Assembly (NCBI GenBank): GCA_973895155.1 | Contig: OZ316893.1 | Location: forward strand, 5,518,001 to 5,582,000 | From: Marsupella aquatica | Lineage: Eukaryota > Marchantiophyta | DNA: 64,000 bases | Direction of reading: 5' to 3' | Part shown: positions 59,640 through 64,000 of the stretch, one piece after another | Layout of the letters: each line of letters opens with the position of its first letter | How positions within the stretch are numbered: the stretch's first letter is position 1 | Position numbers and translations under genes: made by a program | Notes under the pieces: generated by a model | Database searches by the model: none | What the model was told of the DNA's origin: nothing | What the model saw: only the letters and a program-made list of their open reading frames with translations

Positions 59640-62600
59640 CTACTTGTGATGCAATTGCAAAACCTGCAATACGTCACGGTGTCTAGAGAAACTCTCCAAA
59701 GGAATCACTTTGGTAAATGCGTCAGCCGGGTTGAGTTTACCATCAATCTTGACTAGCTCAAACAAATTATCAGACACAGCCTGCCTGATAAAATGGTACC
59801 TGACGTCAATGTGCTTCACTCTGCTGTCCATCACCTGGTTCACAGCAAGGTGGAGCGCACTTTGACTATCACAATGGAGCTTCACATTCCCCTGTGGCAA
59901 TCCTATTTCAGTGATAAGTCTATCCAACCAAATCGCTTCCTTTGCTGCTTCCGCAGCTGCAACATACTCCGCTTCTGTAGTAGACTGAGCAATACACTTC
60001 TGCAAAGTAGACCTCCAACTTATGCATCCACCGCCAAGTGTGAACACGTATCCTGTTGTTGATCTCCTTCGGTCCAAATCTTGTCCATAGTCAGAATCTA
60101 CATAGCCAATCAATGATCTAGCATTCTTTGCATTCGCATCAAATAAAAGACCATGATCCACGGTACCCTTCAAGTACCTGATAATCCACTTCACTGCTTC
60201 CCAGTGTACCTTCCCTGGATTCGACATGTACCTGCTCACCTTGCCCATAGCCATGGCAAGATCAGGTCTAGTGCAAGTCATCAAATACATGAGACTCCCC
60301 ACTGCCTTGTCATATGGAACCTTTGACATCAACCCCTTCTCTGTGTCATCCGTAGGACAGAACGCTGATGATAACTTGAAGTGTGGAGCCAACGGGGTAC
60401 TTACTGGCTTGCTATTCTCCATGTTGAACCTTGCAATTACCTTCCTCGCATAACTGCTCTGCGTCAACCATAGCTTGCCAGCCTCCAAGTCCCTAGTGAT
60501 CTCCATACCCAAAATCCTCTTAGCTGGCCCTAAGTCCTTCATCTTAAACTCTGCACTAAGCAGTGCCTTGAGCTTAACAATCTCAGACCTATCCTTGGCT
60601 GCAATTAGCATGTCATCCACATAAAGTACTAAAAATAATGAACCCAAAGACAACATTCTTCACCGGTTTCAAATACACACAAGGGTCAAATACACTTCTG
60701 TGAAAACCTTGTGATCGAATCCAATCGTCAAACCGCTTGTTCCACTGTCTTGGTGACTGCTTCAACCCATACAAGGATTTCAGCAATCTGCAAACCAATT
60801 CCTCCTGTCCTCTCTTCACAAAACCTAGCGGTTGTCTCATGAAGATCACCTCTTCCAATGTGCCATAGAGGAAAGCTGTGACAACATCCATCTGATCTAG
60901 GAGCAGACCAAACATTACAACAAGTACACACAATAGTCGTATTGTAGAGTACTTAGCAACTGGTGAGAAGACCTCATTGTAATCCACACCTTTCTCTTGT
61001 GTGAATCCCTTTGCTACCAATCTAGCCTTGTAGACCTTCGATCCACCTCCTATGGAATTATCCTTCAGCTTGTAAATCCACTTGCTGTCCACCACTTGCT
61101 GACCCTTAGGCAGCTTAACAAGCTCCCAAGTTTTGTTGTCCTTTAGTGACTGCATCTCCGTTTGCATTGTTGCAGTCCACTTCTGCTTCTCTTTTGAAGC
61201 ACTTGCCTCATGAAATGAAGAAGGTTCTCCTTCTTCCAAAATTAACGCATCACCCTCATCATCAGCTGTAAAATCATCCTCTTGCAGTTGAGATGAATCA
61301 ACCCACTGTCCATACCTTGATGGAGCGCGTACAGTGCGACCAGATGTTCTTCTAGCCGATGACTCCGGTTGATCTGCGTGTGCTGGTACAATTTGAAGCT
61401 CAACAGCATCCACTTGTTGCTCACCAGCATCAACAAACTCCTCTGGTTCCTCTGGCATAGGAACCAGCTCCATAATTGGAGCAACTCCTTCTCTCCGGTC
61501 ATGCACCTCATAACCAATCTCCCCCTCAACGAGATCCGGGATAGGAGATTTTCCTTTGTCAGTACGGGAGACCTGAGTATTCTCCCCCTCCTTCAATAAT
61601 CTGGATTCATTGAAGGAAACATCCCTACTGACAACGAGCTTACAGGCAATAGGATCCCATAGCCTATAGGCTTTCACACCACTCTGGTACCCAAGAAAAA
61701 CACATTTCCTGGAGGTAGGATCCAACTTGGTCCTATTCTGCTTTGGTGTGAGAGCATATGCATCACTTCCAAAAATTACCAAGCCATGATAGTCTGCTTG
61801 CCGCTTATAGCGCATCTCAAACGGCGTTTTGAAATTGATAGCACTAGAAGGAGAAAGATTTACCAAATAAGCTGCGGTATTGACAGCTTCTGCCCAAAAT
61901 TCTTGTGGTAAACCTGATTGGCTCAACATACTCCGTGACCGCTCCAACAGTGTCCGATTGAGCCTCTCAGCGACACCATTCTGCTGCGGAGTATAAACTG
62001 TGGTGAGATGGCGAGTTATCCCCTGTTCTGAACAGTACTCTTCAAATTCCATTGAAGTGTACTCCCCACCGTTGTCTGACCTCAGACTCTTCACCCTTGT
62101 ATCCAAACACTTGATCGTGTTTCCAGTCTGATTCTCCACCTGGGCCTTCCACTTCTTAAAAATGGACAAGACATCAGACTTATGCGTCATGAAATAAATC
62201 CACACAAATCTTGAGTAATCATCAATAAATGATACATAGTACAACTTTCCAGAGTGTGAGGGAGTCGGGGATGGACCCCACACGTCACTATGTATGTACT
62301 CAAGAACCGCTTTGGAACGATGAGTTCCAACACCAAAAGCACGACGATGCTGCTTTCCAAGAATGCAATGCTCACAAAACTCTAATTTACAAGATTGCAA
62401 ATCAGAAATGAGTCCATTCTTCCGTAAGATAGCCAAACCCTTCTCACTCATGTGGCCTAGCCGTGAATGCCACAGTTGAGTCATCTCCTCGTGAGACTTG
62501 GTTACATTGGCCTCTCCACATACAGTATTGCCCTGTAACACATACAAATTCTTTTGTCTACTCCCCTTCAAAATCACTGTCTCTCCCGACCTGACTTGAA

Positions 62601-62913
62601 GTTCACCATCAATAACGCTCCATTGATGACCATTTGAATCCAACACACCGAGTGAAATCAGATTCTTACGCATGCCAGGTACATACCTGACTCCGGACAC
62701 TGTGCGCACAGCGCCATCAAACATTTGAATCTTCACAGACCCAATTCCCTCAATTTGACAGGAGTGATCATTTCCCATCAGAACTGAACCGTTTGAAACA
62801 GAGTAAGAACTGAAAAACTCACGAATGTAACAAATATGAAAAGAGCAAGCACAATCAAGAATCCACACATCATCTGCTCTCCTAGATGACGTGCACAAGG
62901 CATACCCCCGGCT
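59640..62913 (-). pseudogene. pol: copia pol of copy 2, frameshifted in reverse transcriptase
   Basis: Runs from directly after the gag stop (62913) to the natural stop at 59640-59642. Protease (LDCACSF, about 62842-62862), HHCC finger, integrase and the first half of RT are open without a stop; copy 2 keeps the TGG that became TGA in copy 1. A run of five A on the plus strand at 60631-60635 is one base longer than in copy 1 and shifts the frame just before YVDD. The remainder (RT end, RNase H) is open in the shifted frame to 59640. Pol is in the same frame as gag, separated only by UGA. Confidence 0.95.
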
Positions 62914-63948
62914 TCATAAAACATACTCATCATTGAGTAAATCAGCTTCTCCATCAGCCCTAGCCACATTTGCCGATGAAGTTTCCGCTGCCTTTCCCTT
63001 ATAGTCTCGCTTGAAGTGTCCAACTTGGTTGCACTTCCAACATGTCACCTGCCTCCTCTGAGGGGATTTACCCTTGGACTTAGATCTGGATTTAGATCTA
63101 AACTGGGTTCTACGGTCCCCAGTTGGTCGCTGCATACTCCTCCCACGGTTAACATTGAGGGCAACACCAGATGATGAAGGCTGTGACGTGATGTGCATCT
63201 TCTGCTGAAGATCATCACTAAGCAAAGAACTTACCACGTCATTGTATGAAATGGTATCCCTATCACGATGCAACAACACTCGTGATAGGGACTGGTAAGA
63301 TGGAGGCAATGAACTAAGAAGCTGCAGAGCCTTCGTCTCATCATTCAAAGTCTCCCCAAGGTTTTCCAAGTCAACGACCATGTCGTTGAAAGCATCCACA
63401 TGGTCTTGCAACTTCGTACCAGATTCCTTCATCCTGAAACTCATCAGTTTGTAGGAAGTGTAGAGCCGGTTCGACAACTCCTTGCGGTGATACTTGCTCT
63501 GCAATTCCGCAAACAAGGACATGCAATCCTTATGTGCACCTAACTGCTTGATGATGGGAGGCATGAGATAGAGTGTAACACACCACACTCCCTGCTCCTG
63601 CATGCGGTCCCATTGTTTCTCATCAACATCGTCTTCACGAGGGCTCAGCAGTTGGCCCATCCCTGACGCATAAAGCACTCCCTTCACCTGCTTCTCCCAT
63701 AGCAAGTAGTCAGAGCGCCCATCATACTTTGTCACTTCATACTTGGGTCCCCCAAGCTTGAAAGTCCCCATCTTCTTCTTTACCGTGAGCTCCGGTAGTA
63801 GTACTGCTTCCTCCACCACACGCCGCACCGGTGATGGTATCGGTGTCACGTGCTCTTCCTCCTGCTCCTCTCTCTGCCCCTGAAACCTCCACGGTGATCC
63901 TCGTGCTTCAAGTTCCACGTCTTCGAAAAACTCCTCCGAATCACTCAT
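62914..63948 (-). CDS. gag: copia gag of copy 2, open
   Basis: 344 codons from ATG (63946-63948) to TGA (62914-62916), with no internal stop; the TAG of copy 1 is CAG here. Domain order is as in copy 1. The zinc knuckle ends RDY instead of RDC: the Tyr codon at 63001-63003 replaces the fourth metal ligand (a G-to-A change), so RNA binding is probably impaired. Confidence 0.93.
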   Translation of the reverse strand: MSDSEEFFEDVELEARGSPWRFQGQREEQEEEHVTPIPSPVRRVVEEAVLLPELTVKKKMGTFKLGGPKYEVTKYDGRSDYLLWEKQVKGVLYASGMGQLLSPREDDVDEKQWDRMQEQGVWCVTLYLMPPIIKQLGAHKDCMSLFAELQSKYHRKELSNRLYTSYKLMSFRMKESGTKLQDHVDAFNDMVVDLENLGETLNDETKALQLLSSLPPSYQSLSRVLLHRDRDTISYNDVVSSLLSDDLQQKMHITSQPSSSGVALNVNRGRSMQRPTGDRRTQFRSKSRSKSKGKSPQRRQVTCWKCNQVGHFKRDYKGKAAETSSANVARADGEADLLNDEYVL

Positions 63949-64000
63949 ATGAGAAAGTCACAAAAAATGTTGTTTTTCACAACTTCTCAAAAAACTCGAA

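Larger units (their letters stand above)
59028..64000 (-). mobile_element. Ty1/copia retrotransposon, copy 2, runs off the window
   Basis: Same family as copy 1, opposite orientation. Visible parts are the 3' LTR, polypurine tract (about 59449-59458), pol, gag and 52 bases of leader; the 5' LTR is beyond 64000. The protein sequences are nearly identical to copy 1. Left flank GGATT (59023-59027) is the expected half of a target duplication. Defects: a one-base insertion in reverse transcriptase, a zinc-knuckle Cys changed to Tyr, and the gag/pol UGA shared with copy 1. Confidence 0.96.

Overview
The window is nuclear DNA of a land plant. The evidence is plant-type gene families with GT-AG introns (an aldo-keto reductase, a DUF569 protein, a group E/I-type bZIP, an atypical cinnamoyl-CoA-reductase-like protein), Ty1/copia elements primed by initiator tRNA-Met, and LINE, SINE and MITE insertions. 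The clade cannot be fixed from sequence alone; a non-seed plant is possible but is only an impression. Base composition is patchy: AT-rich, repeat-filled stretches alternate with more GC-balanced islands (about 14-24 kb, 45-47 kb).

Layout. An aldo-keto reductase gene (271-2712, three exons) is followed by a complete copia element, copy 1 (4919-11412, + strand), with 421-bp LTRs and a perfect 5-bp target-site duplication. A single-exon DUF569 gene (15357-15887) and a four-exon bZIP gene (21760-24150) lie in the next island. From 24.7 to 44.3 kb I recognise no host gene; the stretch holds short tandem duplications, a hairpin repeat family, a purine-rich minisatellite, two 5'-truncated non-LTR insertions with target-site duplications (28409-29689 and 41090-42045), a tRNA-derived SINE (33303-33642), a CpG-rich MITE-like element (43597-43944) and a SINE fragment. 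A four-exon CCR-like gene (45462-47091) is followed by another intergenic stretch with a third non-LTR insertion (51211-51694). The right end has decayed LTR copies (58.08-59.03 kb) and then copy 2 of the same copia family on the minus strand (59028 to beyond 64000).

The four host genes are independent transcription units with no sign of an operon or cluster. Neither copia copy can encode a complete polyprotein as read. Copy 1 has three transition stops and a gag/pol frame change; copy 2 has a one-base insertion in reverse transcriptase and a lost zinc-knuckle Cys. Both share a UGA between gag and pol and a protease signature that reads Asp-Cys-Ala.

The most unusual observations are: a bZIP protein with a perfect seven-leucine zipper but a degenerate basic region; a CCR-like protein with Gly at the catalytic Tyr position; the gag/pol UGA and protease change shared by both copia copies; an LTR built around 18-bp ACGTG-containing repeats; and nested LTR relics at 58-59 kb. 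I did not find a clearly new multi-gene system.
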